This document shows, one piece after another, positions 36,276-48,900 of a stretch of 64,000 nt of DNA (the stretch's first letter is position 1; each line of letters begins with the position of its first letter). Origin of the DNA: Takakia lepidozioides. Lineage: Eukaryota > Streptophyta > Takakiopsida > Takakiales > Takakiaceae. The stretch lies in contig CM060731.1 in NCBI GenBank assembly GCA_030704615.1, forward strand, positions 32,488,001 to 32,552,000, written 5' to 3'. The notes beneath the pieces are model-generated. The model was not told where the DNA came from. It was given only the letters and a program-made list of their open reading frames with translations, and did no database searches. Position numbers and translations under genes: made by a program.

Positions 36276-37262
36276 ATCCGTGGGGCGTGGAATTTGTGCA
36301 ATGGCCTCTACCTTAGTCTGCTATACCCCCAATCCTCCAGGATATATCATGTGACCCAGGTGGCTACCTGGACTTAGAGGGACCTAAGCACTAGCTAGGG
36401 GGGCGATTGTGTAGTGACTGCCATAGTGGCCCGGATGTAACTTCAATCCGTGCACTCTCAAGCGCTCCAATACCACCTGAAGGTGTCTCTCATGCTCCTC
36501 CACCGTAGCACTAAAGATGATGATGTCATCTATGTAGCACCGAGCAAAGTCCACCCCTGCTAGAATCCTATCTATGACTCTCTGAAACTCTACAGGAGCA
36601 TTCTTAAGCCCAAATGGTAAGAACCGCCACTGATATAGGCAATCCTTGCCGTGCTCATTGATCCCCCAGAATGTCGTCTTCTGCTTGTCCGCCTCCTTGA
36701 TCGGCAACTGGTGATATCCGGATCGTAAATCCAAAGTGCTAAAGACCTTAGCATGCCCGATGGCATCAAAGATCTCCTCTGGTGTTGGCATGGCATACTT
36801 ATCGGACTTGGTCTGACGATTTACAGGCCAGTAATCACCGCACATACGTCTCTCCGTCCAATTCCCATAGACATCCTTCTTGGCTGACATCACTGTGGCT
36901 GAAGCACACTCTCCACCAGAGAGCTCCACCAAACCAGCCTCCCAGAGATCTTGACTCCTAATCTGAATCAAAGACCTCTCCATGTCACAGTATCTATAGG
37001 ATCTCCGAAAGATTGGCGTGTCAGTGGCCAACTCAATACGAATCTCCTGACCCTTCAGTGCTCCCAAGTCCTTCAAACTGAAGGCAAAGCAATTCCTGTA
37101 AGCCCTCAGGAACCGCCGTATACGTCGTCTCTCTCCTCCGGTGACAATGGGTCCAATGTCAGGTTCCCAATTGTCCTCCGTAACTGCAACCTTAAGTCCA
37201 GTGGGCTTAGAGGTAGAGGACGCGTCCAATGGTTGCTATGTTGCAACCTCTTGAGAAGTACT
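36276..37262 (-). pseudogene. Ty3/gypsy reverse transcriptase
   Basis: Palm and finger motifs: RMCGDYWPVNRQTKSDKYAM, TLDLRSGYHQLPI, RFLPFGLKNAPVEFQR and the catalytic CYIDDIIIF (YxDD type). The usual YLGH block follows after a TAG at 36384. Other in-frame stops: TAG at 36321-36323 and 37236-37238. The frame continues without shift from the methyltransferase upstream. Confidence 0.9.
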
Positions 37263-37547
37263 TCATATCTGCTCTGTCAATGACAAGGCCTCATCCTGCC
37301 CCATCATCTTATCCTCGAGGACTTCCTCAACCCGAGAAAAATCCCCAACCTCATCTATCACCGCCACCTTGGCTGCCAACTCCCTCTGAACCTCGAGCAC
37401 CTCCCACGAGTGCCATGGATGCATGCACCCCATGGTCCTCTCATGCTCGCCCCCACTCACTGCCTGTACTGTCTCGGTAGGCAGAGAGACCATCGAGGGA
37501 AGTGTACTCCGCACTCTGCGTTGCTCAGCCATAGCCAAACTGATAAT

Positions 37548-38846
37548 TCAGGTCAAGCAATTGAGATCCATTGCTTGCCCTAACACATGACGACGTGATG
37601 CCTCAGAAAGAGACAGCACCGCCGTGATACCAATGGTAAAACCCATTGCCCATTCACGCTCGTCAGCATTAGGCTCCACTAACTGCTGCAACTGAGCATC
37701 CCACAGGAGGCCAGGTCCACTATCCCGGAAAGCATGCGATCCTGGGAAGCTGAGCAGTGTAGGTAATGCTGCTTGTGGTTGACCCACCTTGTTGACCACT
37801 GCCAAAGGCGAATGGTCATCATGTCTCACACGCTGAGACTGCCTCCCTGTGTCCAAAATGCTATCCACTGTGAGGTGTGCTGGCCGCTGCACCCCATCAA
37901 ATGCACGCTTGAGCAGTGCGGGTGGCATCAAGTTAGTCCACCATAGCCGTGGACGATGAGCCCGTGACCCCACTGTAGCTGCATCTAGCAACACTGCTGA
38001 CCCAAGCCATGACCGGACTTGATGCACACTGGCCATCACCCTGGCCCGAGAATCGCCCATCAGTGGCACATTCTCAAAGATGTATGTTGGAGATACAGCT
38101 TGATGAAGTTGCAAGTGGTGCAAAACCCGCATCATCTCCCAAAACAAACCCGACCTCGAGTCTCGCAATCCATTGCCATGCCCGGCTGATGAATGCCCTT
38201 GGCAGGGCCAACCTGCCACTACCAGATCAATGGAGCCAACCCACTCCAAATCATGCGCCCCCAGCAACGAAATGTCTGCTGGCAAGGCCTGCTGATATCC
38301 ACAAACTGCAGACACCGGCAATAACTCAGGGTACTGCTGCACCAACTGAGCAACATGACGAAGTGAAACGCGTCATGCAGTCTCATCCCTCTCCACATAT
38401 AGGTAAGGCCGAACTCGTACACCTGCCTATAGCACAGCAGCCAATCCGGTGCTGATCCCGCCAAACAAGTCCAGAAGACAAATACCTTCATCCGGATACT
38501 ACCACACAATAGGTGTGGTATCCAATGGTGACAACTGAGGTGGTCCTGGTGCAATCCCCGCACTCTCCTCATCTCTTGATGGTACAAAAGCCTTCACCCA
38601 GGCTTGTTGCACCCGTCGATTAGCAACCCGCTGTAAATCCTTGCTCGTGCCCCACAATGGAGTCTTAGCAACCATGGCAGGCAACTCCGCCATACCATAC
38701 ATGTCATCCTGCTCTCTTGGAGATGTGTCATCCTCTGAATGAGCATTTCCCTCTAGTAACTCTCCATGCCAAGTCACTACAGCTGTGAATGTTGCTAGTG
38801 TCGGCATCTTGCCCCGTTGGGCAACCGCAACTCCTCTTATGAACAT
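37548..38846 (-). pseudogene. DNMT3/DRM-like cytosine-5 DNA methyltransferase in pol
   Basis: About 430 codons. Motif I: LLDLFGGISTGLAAVL. Motif II: YLYVERDETA. Motif IV: DLVVAGWPCQGHSSAGHG with the catalytic PCQ Cys intact. Then SRSGLFWEMMRVLHHL, motif VI YIFENVPLMG, motif VIII SRAHRPRLWWTNLMP, a linker with ILDTGRQSQ, EREWAMGF, and motif X ASRRHVLGQAMD. The order I to X without permutation and the GRQS...ER..GF...RR..LG tail resemble the DNMT3 family more than DNMT1 or CMT. No chromodomain, PWWP or ADD is seen; the ~110 residues before motif I are unrecognised. In-frame stops: TAG 38499-38501, TAG 38427-38429, TGA 38373-38375, TGA at 37548-37550. The frame then runs on through about 95 residues into the reverse transcriptase. 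Normal role of the fold: transfer of methyl from SAM to cytosine C5. Confidence 0.88.
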
Positions 38847-38850
38847 AAGG

Positions 38851-39860
38851 TCATTTCCATGGTGATTTAAGCTTAGAAGCTTTAATCTTTCCCTTCTTCT
38901 GCAACCAGAGAACCAAATCTCCCATCTTAAAAGTCTTTATCTTGCCTTCATCAAACTGTTCCTTTCTCTTCATCTGAATTCTGGTCATGTTATCAGCTGC
39001 ATCAGCACGTACTTCTTCCACATGGTATAATTCATGTTTTCTGACCTTAATTGAATCTTGCAATTCCATTCTCTTTTCCCATTCCGTTCTCATGGTAGGT
39101 AATAGGAATTCCACTGGAAGTAAAGCTTCCATACCATAAACTAATTGGAATGGTGTATACTTAGTGGTGACTTTATATGAAGTCCTGTATGACCACAAAG
39201 CTGTCAGCAGCTTTGTATCCCAATCCGTTTTGTTTGCATTGACTATCTTAGCCAAGATAGTACATAGTATTTTGTTGGTAGCCTCTGCCTGCCCATTACC
39301 CTGTGGGTAATATGTTGTACTCTTCCTATGCACAATCATGAACTCTTTAGTCAATAATTCAATGGTCTCATTAATGAAGTGACTTCCCTGATCACTGATA
39401 AATTCCAAGGGACAGCCAAATCGTGTAAGTATGTTCTTATACAGGAACCTTGCTGTGGACTTGGTTGTGTTGTCCCTCAAAGCTTTAGCTTCCACCCACT
39501 TCGTAGTATAATCAGTGGCTGTAATTATGTACCTGTTCTGTGTATTCTTGGCTGGTGGGTTAATTGGTCCAACAAAGTCTAGTCCCCATTTCTGAAATGG
39601 TTCCGTAGGCATTGTAGGATGCAAAGCCATCTTCCCAGATCTCTGCAAAGGTCCTAGCCTCTGACATTCATCACAACTCTGACAATACTTGTGTACATCT
39701 TTGAACACAGTAGGCCACCGGTAACCTGCATGTAGTATCTTCCTACTGGTAGTCTCTTCTCCAAAATGACCTCCTGCCACTCCTTTATGAACTTCCTCCA
39801 AAACTTTATTAACTTCATGGTGGTATAAGCATCGCTTCAAAACCCACAGTGGCCGGTACC
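38851..39860 (-). pseudogene. Second integrase, different Ty3/gypsy lineage
   Basis: Complete-looking HHCC domain (YHHEVNKVLEEVHKGVAGGH; CQSCDECQRLG) and DDE core: WGLDFVGPINPPAK, TDYTTKWVEAKAL, ISDQGSHF, and YYPQGNGQAEATNK with the catalytic Glu. Then TPFQLVYGMEALLPVEFLLP and the C-terminal GDLVLWLQKKGKI. The KWVEAK and YGMEA.LPVE signatures resemble plant Tat/Athila-type elements and differ from the integrase at 34.9-35.7 kb. No stop inside the domain, and it is fused in frame to the Gly/Arg-rich gag-side sequence at about 39860. It is either a nested fragment or a captured exchange. Confidence 0.85.
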
Positions 39861-40779
39861 TCTTGCCTGCCGGTCCACTCAAACAGAAAATGTCATCTTG
39901 GTTGTCTAACATGACAACTCCAAGCGTCACCATGGCGCGTTCAATGGCTGGCCTAGCTGGCAGCTCCATCAACCTAGCAGCTGCAGCTTGCCATGGTGCC
40001 GCCGTGGCAGTCTTGACCCTCAAATCCGAGGATCCCTCCGGCACTACACCTCCCACTATTTCCGCAAAAGATGAAGTAACCTCCCCACTCTCACAGAGTG
40101 TAACTGCCAGCCTGAACACCTCAGCTGGTCTTACCCCCGGCATTGCAATCATGGTAGCCGAGAACAATGGAGCTTGGCACACAGATGTGGCCGCTCCCAG
40201 CAGCACACTAGCTGCCGTAGCCTTGGCAACACTAGGTAGTGGTGCTGCCCGTGTAGCTCTCCCCAATGACATAGTAACCTCCGCCTCGGTAACAGTCGGG
40301 CGAGAACTAGGTGCCATGGATGGCGTCGACACTGTCTCCGCCAATGTGAATAACTGAGGAAGCCTAGCCTGACGGCTTGCCTCCCCACGCTGTGGATCCA
40401 ACTCCACCTCTGCACCTCGTGGCTCAGGAACTCGTGTTGCTCCTCGAGTCACAGCTGCAGCAGACTCCACCTGCACTAGTGGTAGTGCTGCTCCGCACAT
40501 GAATCCCATGCCTCCCATATCTCCTCTCTCAGGAGCAGGAGGTGGACCATCCGGCCTTGGAGCCGGTACCACCTGAGCTGTAGCCATGGCAGCGAGCCGC
40601 TGCTCTATCTGCTGAAGCCGGTTGGCCATGCCTTGGTCAACACCTTGACCTCCGCGTCCTTGGCCATGTTGAGCTTGCCCTTGGCCTGCACCCCGTGCCT
40701 GGCCACCTCGTCCTCTCTGGGCTGCTCCACCTCGCCCCCGACCACCATTGTTCCCTTGGAACTGGCCTGGGCGCAACTC

Positions 40780-42016
40780 AATAACATTGGGCCTCTCCAT
40801 GCCCGTGTTTGTCACAATGCCCACACTGCAACTGTGTAGGCTGTGCATATGCCGGCCCTTTGCCTCCCTCTGGTCAATCCTTCTTGACATGGGGTCCTCC
40901 ACATGTCCAACACACCACCTCTACCCGTTGTTGACCTGCAAATGAAGGGAGAGACCCCTGCATCTGAGGTCCTCTCTGTCCTTCCCTGGGCTTCACCTGG
41001 ACCCCATTGTTGCCTTGAGCACGTTGAGGTAGTGGTTGGCTAGGAGCACCATTACCCCGTGGTGTCTCTTTAGCAAATCCCACCATGACCACTTGTTCCT
41101 CCACCATGTTGAGCTCTATCCGCTCTGCCAGCAAAAACACATTTGCTAAAGTGGGTTGGGCCGTTTGTAGGAGAGTTGCATCCCGCACCCTTCTCCGCAG
41201 CTCCTTGTCCAATATCCCATACCAAAATTGGACTGCCTGAGCTTCCGTAACCCCTTGGGTTACATTTATCAAGCGCCTCATGCAAGTGAAAGCCTTCCTC
41301 AAGCTCTCAGTAGGCTTCCGTTGGAACGCTTGCAAGCTCCGCAACTTCTCTGTCCTCACCCCTTGGTAGTTCCCTCTCAACTCTTCGAAGAACTCCACAA
41401 CAGGGTTGAAGGCAGGCACGGGTACTGGTGCTGGTGCGGTAGTGGCTTGGGTGGACGTTGTAGCTACGGTACCACCAGTCCCACTGCTGCTTGCTGAAGC
41501 TGCCGGTATAGCGGCAGGTGTAGCCACTGCCCTCGTGGCTCTAGTGCCCCTAATGATGGAGACATAGTCGGGTGACCAGTACATCCTCCACTCCTCAATC
41601 TCAACCTCATGCCCCCACCTGAACTCATGGTAATCATCCATAGGCGGCCCCTCAAGATGTTGAAACAACCCCTTCCATGCCATGAAAGGCGTAAATAGTT
41701 GTGGATTGCGCATTTGCTGCAAATCACACCAACTATCAAACTCTTGGATAAAATCATCCAACTCGATGGTGCCCACCGCCCCAGAGTACCTTCGTGGCCC
41801 CTTGGTAGCTCCATACATCTCCTCCATTGTGTCCCACAACAATGGCAAGGAAGCAACTTGCACCGCCGGTGTGAGTCCTCCTGATTCACAATCCGAATCA
41901 GAACCTTCCGTAAAAGACACAGGAGGTGAAGGTGGCCTAAACCGCACACCTCGTCTCATGTACCCACTAGTATCGCTAGTGCTCGAACCGGCATTGTCCC
42001 CAGCAACTAGTGGCAC
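40780..42016 (-). pseudogene. Ty3/gypsy gag
   Basis: About 380 residues from 42016 with a retrotransposon gag core (FEELRGNYQGVRTEKLRSLQ, AFQRKPTESLRKAFTCMRRL). Two CCHC zinc knuckles follow: CWTCGGPHVKKD-stop, whose last Cys position is a TGA at 40874, and CGHCDKHGHGEAQC. A second stop follows at about 40783. Gag forms the virus-like particle and the knuckles bind RNA. A Gly/Arg/Gln-rich region continues in another frame to about 40600, and Ala-rich sequence without a clear protease to 39900. Confidence 0.8.
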
Positions 42017-42049
42017 ATCCGTGTTGACAAACTGTCACTCAACCGGTCA

Positions 42050-42557
42050 TGAACATGTCCCTAACCCCCTGTCCACAAGGTAACCGGGTAGAGAACTTGT
42101 TGCGGCTTATGGTTTGGAATACTAGGTTCCTAACATAGCCTACACCTGCACCTGCATCCACTGCAAGCACTCCTATGGTTGGCTGATCATCACCTCCAAC
42201 CTCACCACAGGAGAAACAATGATGGTCTGACTGGTCATCACCCCAGTCTTACCATCGACAACATGCTCTAGGACTGGCCGGTGATCAAATCCGGACCAAT
42301 CACCTATAAAAACAAGCGCCCACACAAAACTAACATGGCGCACAGTCAAGCATGCAGGTATGGAGGGGATCCAAACATAAGAAATCAGAACGACAACTCC
42401 CTCACACCAAAAACAACTCCACGGTGTTGCTCCTGCCCAAACCCGGACTGACTCTTGCCTCCACCTACAGAAAGGTCTTGGCCTAATGAGAGGGTGGAAA
42501 ACTACGAGGAAGAGAAGCTAAAGCAATGCCTAACCCCAGCATGCCCTCATCCCAATA
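42050..42557 (+). repeat. LTR-like repeat B, copy 1
   Basis: Closely matches 62657-63125, including gtccctaa...ccacaaggta, the TATA-like cctataaaaacaagcgcc (about 42305) and actcttgcctccaccta. The TATA orientation suggests plus-strand transcription. Whether it belongs to the neighbouring minus-strand element is unclear; no primer-binding site was recognised at the gag side. Confidence 0.65.
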
Positions 42558-43250
42558 CTCTTCCTCTCCTATCTTCCCTCACTTGCATGACCATGGGAAT
42601 ATCATGAAGATACTCCTCGAACCGCCCTCCACGTGCCACATGCCAGTCCTCAAGTAGTCCACCAGTGCCTCCACGAGTTAGCATAGGCCGTCCACATGTC
42701 AACATGGCCCACCACAGACCAGCACAGGCCCACACAGATCACTGGTCACAACCATTACAACCCCACACAAGCCACAGGCCACAGGTCACAGCCCGTCACA
42801 GCCTACACAGGCCATAGGGGTCACAGCCCCAAAGGCCATAGGCACAGCCTGTCACAGCCCCCAACAACCCTAAAGGCTACAGGCACGGCCTGTCACAGCC
42901 CTACAAAGGTCACAGGGGTCACAGCCCCTCACAGCCCTACACAGGTCATAGGGGTCATAGCCCCAAAGGCCACAGCCTGTCACAGCCCCTCACAGCCCCT
43001 CACAGCCCCTCAGGCCACAGGGCACAGCCTGTCACAGCCCATCACAGGCCACAGGGCACAACCTGTCACAGCCCCATAGGCCACCTATCACAGCCCATCA
43101 CAGCCCTACACAGGTCACACGATCACGGCCCTACATGCCACAGCCCGTCACAACCCGTCATAGCCCCATCCATGGCCACTCATGGCAGTTTAGCCATTTC
43201 TCCAAGGGTTTAGCCACGCCAAGCTATGGTTTGTGTCTCTTGGACTCTAG
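42558..43250. repeat. Low-complexity (cacagcc) tandem array
   Basis: From about 42710 to 43150 many irregular copies of cacagcc-cgtcacagcc-type words, apparently grown by slippage. Non-coding; open frames here are artefacts. Confidence 0.85.
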
Positions 43251-44020
43251 GCTTCTTTGCACCGAGCTATGGCGGCTGTGATGAAATCAGCAAGGTATTC
43301 TTGCTCTTTCGGCTCCCACACACCACCAATAGTAGCCCTAAGCCATGAGGAAGATGGTTGCCACAAACCAAGCCTTATTTTTCACTTAGACTCCCCAAAC
43401 ACGCCACTAAACTCAATGGCAAACAACCAAGCCTTGCTGGTTTCCAGCCTTTGTGAGCACTCATTCAAGCGTTTTCCTTGGCCATAGCATCTGTCTTAGA
43501 GCCTATTCCAGTCCCCTACACCTGCCACTTCAAGAGCCATGGTCTATCTAGGCTTGAGGTTGAAACCCCATCTCACATATGCCCTACAAGTGCTTTTCTT
43601 TCACCCAAGTCGAAACCAACCCTAGCCCTTCCGTTCTAGCTCTCTAAAGCTTGAAAACAAGAGCCTCAATGGGCTCCCAATGGGCTGAAGGCATGCTCCA
43701 CAGATGCCCCAGTCTCACCATAAGAGAATCAGCTCATTTGCTTCATTTCTTGCACCCACAAACAATACAAGCTTCAGCGGGCTGAAAGCATGCTACACAC
43801 ATGCCCTACAAGGAAACCAGCCCCTTCCTTCCTTTCTTGCACTCCCAAACCTGAAAGCACAAGCCTTCAACAGGCTGAAAGCATGCTCCACACATGCATT
43901 GCCCTCACATAAGGGAAGTCAGCCCTTCCCTCTTCCTTGCTTGCCCTCCAAGCTTGAAGATGGAAGCTTCAGTGAGCTGAATACATGCTCCACACATGCA
44001 ACCCCTTCACACAAGAGGTA
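43251..44020. repeat. ~60-bp degenerate tandem repeat
   Basis: At least four copies (about 43650-44010) around the phrase ggctgaaagcatgctccacacatgcc. It may be internal LTR sequence following repeat B. Confidence 0.6.
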
Positions 44021-45918
44021 TCAGCCCCCTATCTTGGCTCCTTGGCTCCTTGATGCTCTCTAAGACAAGACTAAGCACTTCACAGCCTTTGCCAAGCTCC
44101 TGAAACCCTAAAGCTTACATTCCAGCCACAAGACACTCCTCTTGTGGTGCAAGAGCTCTTCTTCCAAGCTCTGAAACCCTAGGTGCACATTCCATGGCCT
44201 TGCCGCACCTCTTAGTTCATGTTCCAGCCCTGCTCTTGCCATGACAAGAGCATTCTCAATGCTGAAGCTCGAAATTGAAACCCAATCTCAACATACTCCA
44301 CAAAGTGCACTAATTTGCCCAAGCCAGATCAGCCCTTTCGCTTGGTCTTCCAATCCTTCACACAATGAAAGCTCGCATTCCCAAGTCCAGTTCTCAGTTT
44401 TGCCACCAAAGCCACTATAACCTGCTCTTGACTGGTCCTCTTCCCAATCGTGCTTGCTCATGCATGTACATAATCTAAAATCCTGCAGAATTTTACAAGG
44501 AGAGGGGCGAGGCAGGATTGACCACCTACGTGACAACTTTCTATTGGTGCATGCAACAGTCGGCTTTAGTCATTCCAAAAATAAAATGACATTTTGATGA
44601 GGATCATAGGAACTCATTTTCTCAAGGCTCGGATAGAAAACTTTTTTGGATTTCTGTACACTTTTTGACAATGTTAGAAACTCTATGTTCTGGCCCATAT
44701 TTGAACCCCTCAAGGAACACATCCACAGGAGCATGTAGCATCCTTTGGCAATTTGGCATGAAATTTCGTGCATGCTTGCATACCTTGGAATAGGATATGG
44801 CCATGGGATATGACCCCCACCAAAGCCCTATAATCTTAAAAAAATTGTAGTGGAATTCTTTGCAATTTGGTATGTGGATGTGTGTGGTAGGTAGCAACTA
44901 ATTTATAAGGTTTATATTTTTGGATGTACTATGGGAGGTGGGTAGCTTAGTTATACTGTCCAGGGGTAGGAAATTTAAAGGGAAAAAAAACTCTATCTGT
45001 AGGAAGTTAAAGTTAACCACTTATACTTTACCACTGTACATTATTATTTCAATCCACATCATAAGGGGGCTGCCAAAGCTGCAAGATATTTTCAAATGTG
45101 TGAAGGCAATGCCTCTGTTTGGACAAGCCCCGTGTAGGTGTGAACAGGTATGTGTTGTGAGTCTTGTTTTCTAAGGTAGCGGTGGAATCTGTATGCCGCT
45201 CATGTGATTATCCTACCATTTGGCTAGAATATCTATTAATTCAAAATACAGATTACGAAGATGCTTGTATGCTGAAATGTATGTAGTTATGAGCAAGTAT
45301 CAATTTGTATGTACTCAGTCGTGTGGTTTTAAATTGTCTTGCATTGCTCTTTGAAGGTTGGGGCTGGTGTCGTGGTTGGCATACACGCAGGTCTTACCCA
45401 CAAACCCTCTAGTGTATAGGTGAGACGTCATGTATACATAGTCACGCTCACATTTTCTTATGCTGGAAATGATTTCATGAGCAGCTTGTTCTACAACTCC
45501 AATGTGGAAGGTATTTATTTTGTGCAGGTTTGAGCAACTGGAGAGGATGCCATGCAGGCGAGTTTGAAGGCCAACAACACAGGTCTTCCACAGGTGATTC
45601 ATTCATGATGTGATTGAATTTCTTGCTGATTCATACAACGCTTGTTTCGTGTATAATGAAATTGAGACACTATTGAGCATGTTGTTGCTAAATATTCTAA
45701 TTGCATGACGTTCTTGATCGTGTGTGTAGATTGGAGGTGCTGGCAATGATGCCGTACAAACAGCTGGGAAGTCCAAGCATGGGCACAACCCACAGGTAAG
45801 CACGTATGACCTCGCAAGATTGGCCCTATAGTGTCCACTTCATTTGACTGTCTGGTTGAGTGCTGTGCTTAGGGCATGACCAGCAATGGCTCACTAAAAC
45901 TGCCACTCATTCACTATG
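44021..45918. other. Intergenic
   Basis: No recognisable gene. Short plus-strand pieces at about 45350-45800 look like possible exons (gt/ag nearby), but nothing was identified. Confidence 0.35.
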
Positions 45919-48900
45919 TTAGTCAGGCGTATGGTGAGGCAGGCAAGGTGGATAGTGCGTGGGCTGGAAAGAGCCCCAGCAACAACCCACCATTTCCATA
46001 GTAAAGTTATGGCGCCAGGCTGAGGTGAACCCTAGGCCCCGCCTCCTCCCACACCACTCGTCAGTACATGTGAGGCTGAGTAGCAACGGATCTTGTGGTA
46101 GTGCGGGAAACAACGACGCTACCGCGTGAGCATGTGAGCGTACGCTCACACAATGATGACGTGGCGTGATGAATGTAGGAGTTGCAGTGCATTCTTTCCC
46201 TCTGGATATTAATGATGTACATTTTTCATGATTGGTGGCCCTGATCGCCGCACATTTCACACGCGATCCAGCACTTGTGCGTTCTGTATGCCACACCTCG
46301 TCCAAGCACATGGACTCCATTACATGCGGCACCACGTTCTGGTCTTCAGCCATTGCAGTGACAATGCTTGATGCAGGGGTCCGGTCTGGGGCTGAATGGC
46401 CCTCACCTGTGGATGTTCCGCAATTCCATCTCTGATCCAAGGGAACACGTGGCATCGAGAAGTTGACCCTGTCCGCCCTATGGGAATCTGCATCCGATCC
46501 GGGAGGGGTGTCCAATTTCCGTTTGCAAGACCCGAATCTCTCTTCGCCTTCCAGATGGGGAACTCTTCCCACGAGAGGGGTGCCATCTGCACATATGCTC
46601 ACTGCCCGCGCTATTTTGCTTGGATCCCCCGATCTTCTGGCTGCCCGCAACATCAACTCGCTCCTGTCCGGGCCTTTGCCACCAAGGCCACCCCTCAAGA
46701 ATGACCTGTATCTGGTTTGCTGCTGCAGAGCACGAATAAGGTCATCGGCCGTGGCCGCATACAAATCTCTTCCCTTTTTGCTGGATTGCTACAACCAGGC
46801 ATTCTGCACTGTCTCCGCTAGATTGCAAGAAGGCATGTCCGCCATCTCCTCAATGGACATATGCTGCAAGACGAAAAAACACAAAGCTGATATTAGGATG
46901 GGACCGTGAAAGATATATCCGAAGCACCCAAAGGAAGGTGAATGCAAACCGCTCACCGTTGTCATGGCCGCTCCCCACTGTCGATAACAGAAGTGCCAAA
47001 ATGCAAACCAGTCTTCCAGTGCCCTCATGATGTCCTCCGATGCCGCTCCAGATGAGTACCACCAGGCACGAATTATCTGGAACAATGTATTCGCTTCCCC
47101 CATAGTTTTGGCGTCTTTGTACTGTTTGCATAGTTGACGATGCATACTCTGCATATCTAGCTTGATGTCTGCCTTTGTGTGTTTGTCCAGGGATTGTGTC
47201 CAATGGAAAAGACATGTACGTTCTCTTCCAAGCATTGGCACTTTTGGATCTCCCGTCTCGAACACAATGCGGACAGTGTTAAAGTTAGCTTGAGCACTAT
47301 CGGCCATGAAACCAACAAAATTGGGAGATGGGAGACCACTGGAGGCCATAACACGAATGAGAGCTTCCCATGTGAGCTGCTGTGAATCTGTGTCCTCTGA
47401 CTGCATGTCACACACTGCAATTGTCATGACACGCTGGTACACAGGGTCGTAAACATGACATGCCATTGTGGTCCAGTCTTTAACTGTCACGGCCCTTTAC
47501 CTTGAGGGCAGGGGGTTGGGACACGAGAGGGGCTGCCCTTATGGTGGGGGTGGTGGCAACAATAGATGCGGGGGCTGAAGCACCCTTGAGTGCCCAAGGC
47601 ACTCAAGGAGCCAGAGGCGCTCACTAGGTCGAGCCCCGCACACCGGGTTGCGGTGGGGGTGGTTCCACGAGGGGTGGTGGTAGCTTAGCGGGACTTAGTG
47701 GGGGTGGCATAAGACTCACCATGGGGCGGAGACCTTGTGGTGGGAGTCGTGGGGAGTCTTGGGACTCATCACGGTCCAATGGGGCCGTGGTGGGTGGGCC
47801 AAGACTCACCTTGACTCATCACCGGGAATCGAGGGTCTTCGTGGTGGTTCGCCATAAAAGGATGGTGTTGTTTGTGGAACCCCCACGGACAGTCACAAAA
47901 GTATATATAGGGAGTAGTAACCCCGAGAACGGTGCAAGCCCGTTGGTGACCAAAAACTAGTGAGTAACCAAGCGAGCCGGAAAGCGACCAAGAAGTGGGG
48001 AGCTATTCCGGACTGCTAACTACCAAAGGGAATTTCCACTAGGCCCAAATTGGTGGAGGGTCTGTTGGGGGAGAAAAGGGGGACTGTTATGTCCCGGTGA
48101 GCAGCCGAAGCTCCAAGTTGGCCCGGCGGCCAGGTTGGGAGTTAGGCGCGCGCATCAAAGCGAGTAACTATGACTTAAAGGGGAGCTTACCGAAGTGAGG
48201 TGCGCGATATTAACCCTCTTGACGTGATCGAACATAAGGAAGCAGTTGCCAAGATCGCCACCCGTCTACATACCTTTAACCAAGCTGACTCCGCTGCCCT
48301 CACCTTTCGTGGACATTTTGAACAGGAATACTTTCCTGGCTCCTTGTCCCGGGAAAACGCTGTCTTGGATGTAGTCGTACATGCTCCTTTTCTTCAAATC
48401 CATAATATTGTCCATATAACCTCGGCTCCCAGAGCCCATTCTTAAAGCGTTCACCTGATTCCTAATGTTTGGAGAAGTCAAAGTCGAGAAATGGTCCATA
48501 ACAATGTTCAAAGCTAGTCCCTCCAGTTTTCCTCCAACCGAATCCGATGCACACAAAATACGGCTTTCCAGAAAGGACTTGCTCGCCCCCATGGCAATTG
48601 CAGATGTAGTTCCAGTTGGATTGGTATCCAACTCTTGCCTTATATCAGACGCGAGACTGTCTCAACGCTCTCCCTGTAATCCCCCTTGGACACAGGGTGG
48701 TTGTGAAAACCGAAATGGACACAGGCTCTAGTCAGAGTTTTGAATCGATGCACCACATAGTACATTCTGGCGCCACACAATGCAAGGCAGCAAGGTGGTA
48801 GCCTACAAAACTTGCACACAAAAGTGTTACTGTATGGTGGTGTCACCCCAGGCTTGAATGGATTCTCAGTGACACCATCCCATTCGCTTTGGTTTTGCAC

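Larger units (their letters stand above)
34899..42060 (-). mobile_element. Ty3/gypsy element encoding a cytosine DNA methyltransferase
   Basis: Minus-strand order: gag with two CCHC knuckles; Gly/Arg-rich region; a foreign integrase cassette; DNA methyltransferase; reverse transcriptase; RNase H; integrase zinc domain and start of the catalytic core. The core is cut by the LTR at 34898. From 38846 to the integrase, almost everything is in one reading frame, broken by TAG or TGA codons and one pair of compensating shifts near RNase H. The methyltransferase is thus the N-terminal part of the pol polyprotein. This copy is dead. Confidence 0.8.

Noticed and set aside
42696-43079. His/Gln/Thr-rich frame of 127 codons
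   Set aside because: Translation of the cacagcc simple repeat.
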